Origin: Phycisphaerales bacterium UBA3190
GTDB taxonomy: Bacteria; Planctomycetota; Phycisphaerae; Phycisphaerales; UBA1924
Assembly: GCA_002364005.1 (NCBI GenBank)
Contig: DEXG01000023.1
Coordinates: 1-29,541 of the forward strand
Length of the DNA: 29,541 nucleotides
Direction: 5' to 3'
Part shown: in pieces, positions 1-8,164 of the stretch
Numbering within the stretch: position 1 is the first letter of the stretch
Layout of the letters: the number at the start of each line of letters is the position of its first letter
The notes under the pieces: generated by a model
Seen by the model: the letters and a program-made list of their open reading frames with translations, nothing else
The model's database searches: none
Told to the model about the DNA's origin: nothing
Position numbers and translations under genes: made by a program

Positions 1-298
1 CCTCGCGGTCATACACCCACCCAGCACCACTGGAGAGCGATGCGGACTCGTTACTCGTCAGATCCAGGCTTGTTTCGATGTGAACCACACTGGGTTCGAC
101 GATTTCCGCAATCGCCGAGGTCGCGCGGTCGATGGATCGCAACACATCATCTTGCTCAAGCGTGGTACGAGCCAGCTCGATCTTGGCACTCAGCTGCGCA
201 TGCGTGTACCGGCGCACAACAGAAGGCACCATGAAGACCGCGACAAGGATGGCAATGAGCACAACAAAGGCTGGTGCGGCCGAGGCGAACTTACGCAT
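1..298 (-). CDS. Trypsin-like (HtrA/DegP-type) serine protease, N-terminal part, truncated by window edge
   Basis: The start is ATG at 298, read leftward, with a GGGAG-type ribosome site about eight bases upstream. The frame stays open to base 1, giving about 99 residues. Residues 8-26 are a hydrophobic, probably membrane-anchoring segment. A short helical stretch follows. Then comes IVEPSVVHIET and, near the edge, SSGAGWVYD, which matches the start of the protease fold in HtrA/DegP proteins (usual form: PSVVxI ... GSGxxID). The catalytic His, Asp and Ser lie outside the window, so activity cannot be judged. By family it would be a membrane-tethered periplasmic protease or chaperone. It begins 35 bases after the stop of panB on the same strand, so the two may be cotranscribed. 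The family call rests on a short N-terminal match. Confidence 0.7.
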   Translation of the reverse strand, partial: MRKFASAAPAFVVLIAILVAVFMVPSVVRRYTHAQLSAKIELARTTLEQDDVLRSIDRATSAIAEIVEPSVVHIETSLDLTSNESASLSSGAGWVYDRE

Positions 299-333
299 CC
301 TGTGCTCCCTGTCTAGACCCGTAGCGTGAACAG

Positions 334-1245
334 TCAGTTGATCGACGCGTTTGTCGGTTCGGATTCACCTTGAACGAGCTTTTCTTGCTCACCGGGACGC
401 ATCGTGTAACTCTGCCCACCGATGGTACCCGCACGCACACGCTTGACCCACTCAGCCCCAGCGGCTTTCAGCCGTGGGCCGAATGTATCAACCGGCTCAG
501 CAAAACGAGGCGGGAAGTCAGTCAGTCCGAGCAGGTCATTGACAACGAGAATCTGCCCGTCGCAGCTCGTCCCAGCTCCGATCCCGATCACAGGCACACT
601 GGTTGCCTCCATGACCGCCTTGGTCACTTCTTCTGGGACCGCTTCAATCAGCAGCAGGACCGCGCCCGCCTGCTCAAGGGCAACCGCGTCCTGCACCACC
701 TGCTGGAGCGTCGCGGCCGTCCGCCCGGCAGCAACCGGGCCACCGGTGACCGAACTCGTCTGAGGACGACACCCAATGTGCGCACAAATCGGGACACCCG
801 CGCGGGTCAAACGATCAACCAGCGGTGCGAAGGTCTCGTCGCTCTCGAGCTTGACCACATCAGCCATGCCCTCGGTCATGAACCGGGCGGCGTTGTGCAT
901 CGCCTTTTCCAGCGAGGTGTGGTAGCTCATGAAAGGCATATCGCCCATGATCAGCGTCTGGGGTGCCCCCCGCTTGATCGCGGCGGTGATCTGGATTGCA
1001 AAATCGATCGGCATATCGATGGTGCGTTCGAACCCAAGCACGACCTGAGCCGCAGAATCGCCCGCCAGCAGCACCGGGACGCCCGCACGCTGGAGCCAGC
1101 GAGCGGTGGTCGCGTCATACGCGGCAAGGCAGGCAAACTTCTCGCCCTGACGCTTCATGCGATTGAGTGTCTTGAGCGTAACGGGTTCGGGAGCGCGCGG
1201 CTCCGAAGTCCCGGCCTGGTCGTGGGTTGGGGGGGATGTGCTCAC
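334..1245 (-). CDS. panB: 3-methyl-2-oxobutanoate hydroxymethyltransferase (ketopantoate hydroxymethyltransferase)
   Basis: PanB makes ketopantoate from 2-oxoisovalerate and methylene-tetrahydrofolate, the first committed step of pantothenate and CoA synthesis, in the cytoplasm. The 303-residue protein shows the PanB landmarks in order: AGDSAAQ with Asp63, GDMPFMSYHT with Asp102 (the two magnesium-binding aspartates of the family), VKLESDE at about 131-137, AHIGCRPQ around His156, LLLIEAVPEE with catalytic-type Glu201, and PVIGIGAGTSCDGQILV. It is slightly longer than usual because of about 30 N-terminal residues rich in Pro and Thr. The start is GTG at 1245. Met30 is an internal alternative close to the usual family start, but a TATACT box lies six bases before the GTG and favours it. 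No panC or panD is nearby. A protease gene follows on the same strand. Confidence 0.95.
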   Translation of the reverse strand: MSTSPPTHDQAGTSEPRAPEPVTLKTLNRMKRQGEKFACLAAYDATTARWLQRAGVPVLLAGDSAAQVVLGFERTIDMPIDFAIQITAAIKRGAPQTLIMGDMPFMSYHTSLEKAMHNAARFMTEGMADVVKLESDETFAPLVDRLTRAGVPICAHIGCRPQTSSVTGGPVAAGRTAATLQQVVQDAVALEQAGAVLLLIEAVPEEVTKAVMEATSVPVIGIGAGTSCDGQILVVNDLLGLTDFPPRFAEPVDTFGPRLKAAGAEWVKRVRAGTIGGQSYTMRPGEQEKLVQGESEPTNASIN

Positions 1246-1251
1246 GAGCAG

Positions 1252-1257
1252 AGTATA
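1252..1257 (-). promoter_or_regulatory. -10-like box for panB, leaderless arrangement
   Basis: TATACT on the minus strand ends six bases before the panB GTG. No Shine-Dalgarno sequence lies between them, so transcription would start at or next to the start codon. I see no good -35 hexamer at 16-18 bases. Confidence 0.4.
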
Positions 1258-1353
1258 GGAAACCCGCCTCTCAAAGCCATCGAATCAGAGAAATCGCTCC
1301 GTGCGGTTTTCGCCCGCGTGCATCGGGTCTACGGTTCCCCTTGGGAGCAGCAT

Positions 1354-2367
1354 ATGAGCGTTTCTCTGACAACCAAGCCAGCCCCGTTGTTGGGGGATGA
1401 TCAGGTCGCACGAGCCGTCTGCGGGCTCCGCCCCTGCCGCCATGGCGGGCTCCGTCTCGAAACCGAAACAATCAACCACAAGCGGGTCGTCCACCAATAC
1501 GGCCACGGCGGGTGTGGCGTCACCATCGCCTTCGGCACCGCCGGCATCGCAACCGAACTGGTCCGGGACGAAGCAGACACCAATGAACCCATCGCGGTTC
1601 TGGGTGCGGGCGTTGTCGGACTGGTAACCGCCAGACTGCTCGCCCAAAGCGGATATCAGGTCACTATCTACAGCGACAAAGTCGGCACCAATACAACCAG
1701 CGTCCTCGCCGGGGCCATCTGGCTCCCTGTGGGCATCGAGTTCGGGGATTCACCCGAAGAACTTCAACGCAAGGACCGCATCCTGCGTGATTCGCTCCAA
1801 GCCCTGCGGAGTCTGGATGCAGAACGCTACGGGATCGAGCTGCTCGATGTTTACGAGCCATTCGACTCCCACACCGAGGACGGGCTCTTTGGCACCGGGC
1901 TGATCGATCCCCCCAAGCCCATCGACGCGTTCCCATTCCCGAGCAACGCCACCCCCGGGCGAATGTTCAGCACCCTGTACATCCATACCCCCCGATTCCT
2001 GCGCACATTGCTCGAAGACATCGAGTCCCTGGGCGTGACCATTGTGCACCGACACTTCGACGACCAGTCGCAGCTGGACTACCTTGAGGAACGGGTGCTG
2101 GTCAACTGCTTGGCGATGGGATCCAAGACGCTCTTCAGCGACCCCAATGTCTACGCGGCCCGAGGCGTACTGGTCCACCTCAAGCCCCAGGCGCTGGGAT
2201 ACTGCGTCCACGACGGGTACAAGTACATGTTCCCACGCGAGGATGCCCTGATCCTGGGCGGGTGCTTCCAGCCCGATCGGGAGGACGACACCCCCGACGA
2301 CGAGATGGTCCGCGAGATCCTCGCCCACCACCGCCAGTTCTTTGGCCCAGTGTCCGGCTCGTGCTGA
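1354..2367 (+). CDS. D-amino-acid oxidase (DAAO)-type FAD oxidoreductase with circularly permuted order
   Basis: The start is ATG at 1354 behind a GGGAG site seven bases away. Protein length is 337 residues. Residues 80-330 read like the first part of a DAAO: IAVLGAGVVGLVTARLL (FAD-binding GxGxxG, about 82-87), TSVLAGAIWLP at 115-125, YKYMFPRED at about 289-297 and LILGGCFQ near 299-306. The segment that normally closes a DAAO sits instead at the front: CGLRPCRHGGLRLE at 23-36 (substrate-carboxylate Arg region) and VVHQYGHGGCGVTIAFGTA at 45-63 (FAD-contacting Gly-rich loop and last helix). The protein ends just where that segment would be expected (HHRQFFG). So every core part is present but in rotated order, joined by a linker of about eight residues. 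DAAOs oxidatively deaminate D-amino acids; the substrate here cannot be told. The same frame is open far upstream, but that stretch is antisense to panB. Confidence 0.85.
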   Translation: MSVSLTTKPAPLLGDDQVARAVCGLRPCRHGGLRLETETINHKRVVHQYGHGGCGVTIAFGTAGIATELVRDEADTNEPIAVLGAGVVGLVTARLLAQSGYQVTIYSDKVGTNTTSVLAGAIWLPVGIEFGDSPEELQRKDRILRDSLQALRSLDAERYGIELLDVYEPFDSHTEDGLFGTGLIDPPKPIDAFPFPSNATPGRMFSTLYIHTPRFLRTLLEDIESLGVTIVHRHFDDQSQLDYLEERVLVNCLAMGSKTLFSDPNVYAARGVLVHLKPQALGYCVHDGYKYMFPREDALILGGCFQPDREDDTPDDEMVREILAHHRQFFGPVSGSC

Positions 2368-2392
2368 CCTGCGTCGAGCCCCCGCGTACACT
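2364..2392 (+). promoter_or_regulatory. Sigma-70-type promoter for the ABC-F gene
   Basis: CTGACC at 2364-2369 and TACACT at 2387-2392 are separated by 17 bases. The -35 hexamer overlaps the stop codon of the preceding flavoprotein gene. The -10 box ends eight bases before the ATG at 2401 and there is no Shine-Dalgarno sequence, so a leaderless mRNA is expected. Confidence 0.45.
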
Positions 2393-2400
2393 CGCTACCC

Positions 2401-4386
2401 ATGCCCATTCTCACCGGGACCAATCTGAGTCTTTCATTCGGCGAACGCGAGATTTTGCGTGGGGTATCGCTGAGCGTTGAGCCGGGCGAGAAGATCGGCA
2501 TCGTCGGCCGCAACGGCACAGGTAAAAGCACCCTGCTCAAGATGCTGTGCGGCTTGATGACACCCGATTCGGGCAGCGTGTCCGCATCACAGGGCGTGCG
2601 GGTCGGCTACCTCCACCAGAACCCCAACCTCGAACCGGACGACACACTCAAGGAAGCAACCGCACGGGCCTTTGAGGTCGTCGATCAGCTCCACGAGCAG
2701 CTCGATGGGCTCTACCACGACATGGCGGAAGCCAAGGGCGAGGCCCTCGAAAAGCTCCTCAAAGAGCAGGAGCGGATCGAGAAGGCGATTGAAGCCGCGG
2801 GCGGGTACAGCAACGAGCACAAGGTCGAGATGATCCTGCACGGGCTCGGGTTCAGCGATGATCAGTTCGATATCAAAGTCCGGGACCTCTCTGGCGGGCA
2901 GAAAGCCCGCGTCGCGCTTGGCCGATTGCTGCTGGAAAACCCGGGCGTGCTGCTGCTCGACGAGCCCACCAACCATCTCGATGTCGCCGGGCGAGAATGG
3001 CTCGAAACCTTTCTGAGCGAAGAGTATCCAGGCGCGGTCATCCTCATCTCCCACGATCGCTACCTGCTCGACAAGGTCGTCTCCCGCATCATCGAGGTCG
3101 AGGACGGACGCCTGCTGGACTACCCCGGCAACTACGCCGCATTCCGCAAGCAACGCATCGAGCGACGCGTGACCATGCTGCGGGCGTGGGAAAAGCAGCA
3201 GACGATGTTCAAACGCGAAGAGGCGTACATCAGGCAGTACAAGGCAGGCCAACGAGCCAAGCAGGCCAAGGGACGCGAATCCAAGCTCGAACGCGCCAAG
3301 GAAGACGCCCTGGAACGCCCGGTCGAGTTCGACAACATGAAGCTCAACCTGCCCAAGGCCGAGCGTACCGGCGACATCGTGATCTCCACCCGTGAACTGA
3401 GCAAGTCGTACCCCAACGAGGACGGCACCACCAAGGTGCTGTTCCATGACCTGGCACTGCACATCGAACGCGGGCAGCGCTGGGGCATCATCGGGCCCAA
3501 TGGTGCCGGCAAAACCACGCTCGTGCGCTGCATGCTGGGCGAACTGGATGCCGATCGGGGATCGATCAAGCTCGGGTCCCGACTGGCCGTCGGGTACTTC
3601 TCGCAGAACCGCGACGACCTCGACCCAGAGAAAACGGTCTACCGCCACATCCAGGACACAGTGCGCAAGGCAACCGACGAACGCATCATGATGAGCGAGC
3701 AGGACGCCCGGAACCTCGCGGGCGCATTCCTCTTTTCTGGGCGCGATCAGGAAAAGCAACTGGGCGTAATGTCCGGCGGCGAGCAGGCCCGAGCGGTCCT
3801 CGCGGGGCTTCTGGCCAGCGCCAAGAATGTGCTGGTGCTCGACGAGCCCACCAACCACCTTGATATCCAGGCCAGCGAACGACTCGAGGACACCCTCGCC
3901 CGCACCCATGAGAACCCGATGACGGGAGAGAAGACCGAGGGCGAGTTTGACGGGACCATCCTGCTCATCTCACATGACCGTGCCCTGATCGATGCGGTGT
4001 GCGACCACATCCTGGTGCTCGACGGCGAGGGCAACGCGGAAGTCTTCCCCGGCACATACAGCGACTGGAAGCTCACGCAGGCCGAGCGTTCGTCGGGCCC
4101 ACAGGTCCAGAGCAAACAATCGAAGCTCACCGAGCCCACGATCAGCAAGCCCGCATCAAAGCCGATGGACTCGGGCGAAAAGAGCCGCTTCTCTTGGATG
4201 CCGCTGAAAAAGATCGAAGAGCGGATGAATGATCTGGGCATCGAAGTCCGCAAGCTCGATGCCGAACTCGGGGGCACCGAGGTCTGGACCGACTATGAGC
4301 GGGCCAACGCCCTGAGCGAGAAGCGTGACGAGATGCAGGCCGAACTCGACGAACTCGAGACCGAGTGGCTCCGCAAGTCCGAATGA
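2401..4386 (+). CDS. ABC-F family ATPase (Uup-like, translation/ribosome-associated)
   Basis: This is a soluble protein of 661 residues with two ABC ATPase domains and no membrane segments, the hallmark of ABC-F proteins that act on ribosomes. Domain 1 has Walker A GRNGTGKST at 36-44, signature LSGGQKAR at 163-170 and Walker B LLLDEPTNHLD at 184-194. A charged helical linker (about 245-310) matches the ABC-F interdomain extension. Domain 2 has GPNGAGKTT at 365-373, MSGGEQAR at 457-464 and LVLDEPTNHLD at 478-488. Between that Walker B and the switch histidine (LLISHDR) lie about 15 extra Gly/Glu/Thr-rich residues (around 503-517). The C-terminus (600-661) is a predicted coiled coil like that of Uup. 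The gene abuts the convergent downstream gene with no spacer. The exact subfamily (EttA, Uup or another) is uncertain. Confidence 0.93.
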   Translation: MPILTGTNLSLSFGEREILRGVSLSVEPGEKIGIVGRNGTGKSTLLKMLCGLMTPDSGSVSASQGVRVGYLHQNPNLEPDDTLKEATARAFEVVDQLHEQLDGLYHDMAEAKGEALEKLLKEQERIEKAIEAAGGYSNEHKVEMILHGLGFSDDQFDIKVRDLSGGQKARVALGRLLLENPGVLLLDEPTNHLDVAGREWLETFLSEEYPGAVILISHDRYLLDKVVSRIIEVEDGRLLDYPGNYAAFRKQRIERRVTMLRAWEKQQTMFKREEAYIRQYKAGQRAKQAKGRESKLERAKEDALERPVEFDNMKLNLPKAERTGDIVISTRELSKSYPNEDGTTKVLFHDLALHIERGQRWGIIGPNGAGKTTLVRCMLGELDADRGSIKLGSRLAVGYFSQNRDDLDPEKTVYRHIQDTVRKATDERIMMSEQDARNLAGAFLFSGRDQEKQLGVMSGGEQARAVLAGLLASAKNVLVLDEPTNHLDIQASERLEDTLARTHENPMTGEKTEGEFDGTILLISHDRALIDAVCDHILVLDGEGNAEVFPGTYSDWKLTQAERSSGPQVQSKQSKLTEPTISKPASKPMDSGEKSRFSWMPLKKIEERMNDLGIEVRKLDAELGGTEVWTDYERANALSEKRDEMQAELDELETEWLRKSE

Positions 4387-4872
4387 CTACAGCACCGACT
4401 GGACCTTCTCGATCGCTTCGAGTGCCGACTCGTGGGCCGACTGCTTCGATTTTTTGATCGCCCCCAAGTACGCGAACGGCGCGGGCAGGATCGTCAACGG
4501 GAGATACCAGTGCCAGGTCTCGATCCCGATCTTTGACATCAACCCCGTATACCAGTCAAAGGAGACGAGGAACCCCTCAGTCAGGGGCAGCCCGGGCCAG
4601 ACGGTCACGATCAGCAGCAGCACAAAGATGCGAGGCATCATCGATAGCAGCACACACTCGAACTTAAGCGTGTCACCGTCGTGGCGAATCAACAACTTCG
4701 AGTCGAACGGGGCACCGTGTGCCGCTACGGAGCACAGGGCCGAAGGCTCGCTGGGCTCGAAACCCGCCAGCTTGCCCTTCTTGCTGAGCTTTGTCAGACG
4801 GCTTTTCACCTCATCTGGCGAAAGTGTCGTCTCGACGCTCGGCAGCGTCTGGCTCTCAGGGGGAGTTGTCAT
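4387..4872 (-). CDS. Hypothetical membrane protein, two predicted TM segments
   Basis: I do not recognise a named family. The protein has 161 residues if it starts at the ATG at 4872, which has a GTGAGG site five bases upstream. Residues about 20-65 are polar (SPDEVKSRLTKLSKKGKL, then an acidic Pro/Ser stretch). A hydrophobic segment follows at about 90-110 (VLLLIVTVW) and a second near 130-150 (WYLPLTILPAPFAYLGA). The tail is short, charged and helical. This suggests an inner-membrane protein with cytoplasmic termini. The frame stays open upstream and would add a Cys/Asp cluster (CDDDADCDDCEAC). That stretch comes from a TGA/TGATGA-rich tract, and I treat it as leader sequence. The TAG stop directly adjoins the stop of the ABC-F gene. 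Confidence 0.7.
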   Translation of the reverse strand: MTTPPESQTLPSVETTLSPDEVKSRLTKLSKKGKLAGFEPSEPSALCSVAAHGAPFDSKLLIRHDGDTLKFECVLLSMMPRIFVLLLIVTVWPGLPLTEGFLVSFDWYTGLMSKIGIETWHWYLPLTILPAPFAYLGAIKKSKQSAHESALEAIEKVQSVL

Positions 4873-4984
4873 GCAGGCCTCACAATCATCACAATCAGCA
4901 TCATCATCACAGGGTACTCGACCGGTTGACCATCGACTGATTCCCTGAGCATCATGTCGGCACACCATATGCACATCTTCCATT

Positions 4985-5440
4985 ATGAGCAGAGAAAAGA
5001 GCACGATCCCGTCAACTGGGCTCCGATCGGACCATGGGGTGTTGCGCCTGGCCCACATGCCCGGGCAGATGTTGCACGAACGCCACACACCGTCACAGAC
5101 GGCCCCCCTCCACGCCGGCGACCCCCGCTGGGTGTTTGCGGTGCTGGTGCGTCTCGAGATCGAACGGGGAACATTGACCGGGGCCATCCATGACCGCCTG
5201 ATGCTCTCGGGTGAACGAATGGGACTGGGACCGATGCAGGCACAGGCACTGATCGCCATCACCCAGGAATCTCTCGCCCGAGGCGGGTTCGACTCGTCAA
5301 CACGCGCCGATATTCTCAGCGTGCCCGCACCATCTAACAGAGACCCATCGGAACTTTCCGACCGCACCCGCTGGATGGTGTTCGGGGCCCTCTTCTGCTG
5401 GGCCTTGATCATCGCGGGACTCATGCTGATCGTGGCATAA
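4985..5440 (+). CDS. Hypothetical small protein with C-terminal membrane anchor
   Basis: This 151-residue protein has no named domain that I can identify. The central part (about 45-95) is helical and begins LHAGDPRWVFAVLVRLEIERG. The last 25 residues form one strongly hydrophobic segment (WMVFGALFCWALIIAGLML), so the protein is probably tail-anchored in the membrane. No Shine-Dalgarno site precedes the ATG at 4985, and Met25 or Met29 could also serve as starts. The conserved-looking core begins after residue 44, so the N-terminus is uncertain. It is divergent from the preceding membrane protein. The stop codon overlaps the A-tract of the terminator used by the facing symporter gene. Confidence 0.65.
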   Translation: MSREKSTIPSTGLRSDHGVLRLAHMPGQMLHERHTPSQTAPLHAGDPRWVFAVLVRLEIERGTLTGAIHDRLMLSGERMGLGPMQAQALIAITQESLARGGFDSSTRADILSVPAPSNRDPSELSDRTRWMVFGALFCWALIIAGLMLIVA

Positions 5441-5466
5441 AAAAGGCCGCCCAAATGGGCGGCCTT
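5439..5466 (-). terminator. Rho-independent terminator of the symporter gene
   Basis: A perfect 10-bp stem (5443-5452 with 5457-5466) has a four-base loop. Read leftward it is followed by six T residues, so it fits the end of the minus-strand symporter gene whose stop lies at 5484. In the plus direction it lacks a good T-tract but could still act on the facing gene. Confidence 0.88.
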
Positions 5467-5483
5467 GTGGTATCGAGACTCAA

Positions 5484-7352
5484 TCAGACATCTTTGCCTT
5501 CGACCACATCCGCGATCGGCGGGGCCGCGTGGGGTGGATCACCGCCGGCCTTCATGCGCCGGAAGTAATCGTGATAGGCCGCCATCGCCTTGGCCCCGAA
5601 GAGCCACATGATCGGTATATTGGCCACGAGCATGACACCCAAACCAAGGGTGGTCCACATATCCAGCTCATGATCAGTCGCGATAATGGCCTTCTTGTCC
5701 GGACCGAACAAAGGCATCGCGAGGATCGTGGTCATCAGGATGAGCAACGCGTAGATGACCTTGTAGATCATCACCGCGGGTCGGGCTGATTGTTCGCCAT
5801 GGGTCCCGAAGAAGTAATAGATACCCTGCTCACCGTAGTACGACCAGGAGATCATCGTCGAGAGCGCGAAGAGCCAGGCCGCGATCGAGACCAGCCACTT
5901 GCCCAGCCCGGGGAACTGGCGGTCAAACGCGTAGGCCGTCATGGAAGCACCCGAGTAGTCGCCGTAGACACCAAGGTCGAATGACCCGTCGGCATGCTCA
6001 CGGAAATGGGGCTTCATCTTGGATTCCAGCGAGTTCCAACTCACGACCCAGTTGTCCTGCTCGTCGCGATTGACGGTGCCGGTGATCTTGCGCAAATCTC
6101 GACCTGTGTTGAGATCCTGATCCGCGGCAACGACAAAGAAGATCGTTTCGCCTTCGCGCCAACCCGATGCGTGCTCGGGTGCCTGGCGGATCCGCCTTGC
6201 CTCCGAGGTCATCGCAGGCAAAGCCGGGGTTTCGAGTGTCCAAGTATCGGGTCGGACTTCACCCGTTTCCGAGTCGGTCGCCTGCACGAACTGGATCGAT
6301 TCAGGGGTTGCGAACTCCGACTCGGCGTTGCGGTTGTACGCACCTGTCGAGAGAATCACCAACGCAGTCAGTGTACAGACCACGATGGTATCGATGAACG
6401 GCTCGAGGCCCGCGACCACACCCTCACGAACGGGCTCGTCGGTCTTCGCTGCCGAGTGGGCGATCGGGGAAGAACCCTGACCCGCTTCGGACGAGAACAA
6501 CGCCCGCTTGACACCCCACATCGCGGCGTACCCGAATGTACCACCAAGGAACGCGCCGGTCGCATCGGCGCTTTCGCCGCCCATGAAACCGGGAAGGCCG
6601 CTCTTGACGATCAGCCCGAGCATGGCAGGGATATCACCAATGTTCGCGACGAGGACCACGAGGGCAGAGATCACATAAATGGCGCACATCAAGGGGACAA
6701 TGCGCCCGGCGACAGCACCGATACGCTTGATGCCACCGAGGATAACCAGACCCACAAGCACCGTCAGGACAATGCCCGTAACGACCTGCGGCACCTGGAA
6801 GTAGGTGAAGGTGATATCAGCGACATTCCATGCTTGGAACATGTTGCCGCCGGTGATTGCCGAGATGATCATCGTGATCACAAAGACCCCGCCAATAATC
6901 GACCCGATGGGGGCCAAACCCCATTCAGCAAAGCCCTTCTTCACCACGAACATGGGCCCGCCGTGCGGGTTTTCCGGGTCGTCCGTATTCCGATAGAGCA
7001 TGGATTGGGTGACTTCGGTCATCTTGAGCGACATGCCCAGAATGCCAATGACCCACATCCACATGATCGCGCCCGGGCCACCCAGCGCCACAGCAACCGC
7101 GACACCCGCGATGTTGCCAAGCCCCACCGTCGCCGACAGAGCCGCAGACAACGCCTGGAAGTGATTGATCGCTCCCGGGTCATCGTGATCGTCGTACTTA
7201 CCCCGCACGACGGAAATCCCGTGCGTCAGGGCCTTGTACTGGCCGAAGACCGACCAGAAGGTGAAGACGATGCCCGTAATGAGCAGTGCGTACACCGTAT
7301 AGTTCGAGAAGAGAATCCCATTGATGCTATTGATCAGGTCATTCAGTGCCAT
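5484..7352 (-). CDS. Alanine/glycine:cation (sodium) symporter, AgcS family
   Basis: This is an integral membrane transporter for small neutral amino acids coupled to sodium or protons. Its 622 residues carry the AgcS hallmarks: FQALSAALSATVGLGNIAGVAVA at about 65-87, GGPGAIMWMW at 91-100, and the long motif around 270-300 (GYAAMWGVKRALFSSEAGQGSSPIAHSA). About ten hydrophobic segments are visible. It is longer than typical members (about 450-540) because of a soluble insert of roughly 120 residues at about 340-465, rich in Glu, Asp, Thr and Trp, between two membrane segments. The start ATG at 7352 has a G-rich site (GGGGGCC) just upstream. A clear terminator follows the gene. It stands alone and is divergent from the PD-(D/E)XK-like gene. 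Confidence 0.93.
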   Translation of the reverse strand: MALNDLINSINGILFSNYTVYALLITGIVFTFWSVFGQYKALTHGISVVRGKYDDHDDPGAINHFQALSAALSATVGLGNIAGVAVAVALGGPGAIMWMWVIGILGMSLKMTEVTQSMLYRNTDDPENPHGGPMFVVKKGFAEWGLAPIGSIIGGVFVITMIISAITGGNMFQAWNVADITFTYFQVPQVVTGIVLTVLVGLVILGGIKRIGAVAGRIVPLMCAIYVISALVVLVANIGDIPAMLGLIVKSGLPGFMGGESADATGAFLGGTFGYAAMWGVKRALFSSEAGQGSSPIAHSAAKTDEPVREGVVAGLEPFIDTIVVCTLTALVILSTGAYNRNAESEFATPESIQFVQATDSETGEVRPDTWTLETPALPAMTSEARRIRQAPEHASGWREGETIFFVVAADQDLNTGRDLRKITGTVNRDEQDNWVVSWNSLESKMKPHFREHADGSFDLGVYGDYSGASMTAYAFDRQFPGLGKWLVSIAAWLFALSTMISWSYYGEQGIYYFFGTHGEQSARPAVMIYKVIYALLILMTTILAMPLFGPDKKAIIATDHELDMWTTLGLGVMLVANIPIMWLFGAKAMAAYHDYFRRMKAGGDPPHAAPPIADVVEGKDV

Positions 7353-7440
7353 TTGGCCCCCGCTGAAATGCTCGGCTGGTGCTTGAAAACGAACGCGATC
7401 TTCTCACAGTATCACACCGAATGCAACCTGAGTCCGGATC

Positions 7441-7449
7441 TGCTAGCTT
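7441..7449 (+). promoter_or_regulatory. Extended -10 box (TGC-TAGCTT) ahead of the PD-(D/E)XK-like gene
   Basis: TGC followed by TAGCTT ends six bases before the ATG at 7456. The hexamer is weak, but the TG extension and spacing match those of other genes in the window. No ribosome site is visible. Confidence 0.3.
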
Positions 7450-7455
7450 CTTCCC

Positions 7456-8157
7456 ATGTGGTCACCGCACGATATTTTGGACCCGATCCGTGCGCAGCTT
7501 GTGCATGAAGACGAATCCCTCCGCGCCCAGCAGGCGGTTCGCGGGCTCGATTCGTTGCGAGAGATCGACCTGCATCCCCTGCTTTCGCAAGCATTTAGCG
7601 AGCACGCAACACCATCGCTTCGTGAGGTCTACTACCCAAACTTCGAAACCGAGCTCCCCAAGGGCCCTCAACGCGACCGGTGTGATCTGGTCCTTCTGGA
7701 AACGGGCAAAATCGCGATCTATGACCCCGTAGATGCCCACAAGAAGCTCCAAAGCGCCTCGGGAACCCTGTTCGAACCCGTGGCCTCGCTTCCCGACATC
7801 GAAGCCCATGAGTGTGAGCCGACCGATGCCTTCTGGGTTGAGATCAAGATCATCGCCCAGAACCGCTACATCGAGGGCGTGCCTGTTCCCAACGCCAAGT
7901 ACGCCCATGAACTGCTGAGTGGGCCGAGGACAGATGTGATCAAGCTTGCCGCCGATCCACTGATTCGCCACGCTGGTGTGTTGGTCGTCATCTTCACCGA
8001 ACACGAAGAAGCCGGGATCCACGATCTCTCGATGGCCATGCGTGAGATGATCGACCAAGACCTGCCCGTCGGGATGCCCGAGTACACATCGCTGCCCATC
8101 GTCGATCATGCCGGCAACGCGTGGTGCACGCTGGGCCTGATCCCGCTCAAGCTCTGA
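7456..8157 (+). CDS. Uncharacterised PD-(D/E)XK nuclease-superfamily-like protein
   Basis: I do not recognise a named family. The 233-residue soluble protein has RCDLVLL with Asp77 and WVEIKII with Glu129 and Lys131. That is the D...ExK pattern of the PD-(D/E)XK fold, with an acidic helical region upstream (Glu57 near REVYYP) that could supply the first motif. The spacing between Asp77 and Glu129 is long for the fold, filled by 80-120 (IYDPVDAHKKL and an acidic stretch). A hydrophobic strand, HAGVLVVIFTEHEE at about 172-185, follows as expected for the core. Biological role unknown; DNA cleavage is not demonstrated, and many members of the fold have other roles. It faces lpxB, with stops seven bases apart. 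Confidence 0.75.
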   Translation: MWSPHDILDPIRAQLVHEDESLRAQQAVRGLDSLREIDLHPLLSQAFSEHATPSLREVYYPNFETELPKGPQRDRCDLVLLETGKIAIYDPVDAHKKLQSASGTLFEPVASLPDIEAHECEPTDAFWVEIKIIAQNRYIEGVPVPNAKYAHELLSGPRTDVIKLAADPLIRHAGVLVVIFTEHEEAGIHDLSMAMREMIDQDLPVGMPEYTSLPIVDHAGNAWCTLGLIPLKL

Positions 8158-8164
8158 TTGTTGA

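Noticed and set aside
370..1353. Long open stretch in frame with and upstream of the DAAO-like gene
   Set aside because: It lies antisense to panB, reads unlike protein, and the ATG at 1354 has its own ribosome site.
2587..3909. 440-codon open frame antisense to the ABC-F gene
   Set aside because: The plus-strand frame carries all ABC-F motifs; the antisense frame is a by-product of GC-rich codon use.
4873..4983. Upstream extension of the 4387-4872 membrane protein with a Cys/Asp cluster suggesting metal binding
   Set aside because: The cluster is encoded by a TGA/TGATGA low-complexity tract, the ATG at 4872 has a ribosome site, and the extension would start one base from the divergent ATG at 4985.
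5994..7508. 504-codon open frame antisense to the symporter gene
   Set aside because: Its product is highly charged with no hydrophobic core, and the symporter frame is unambiguous.
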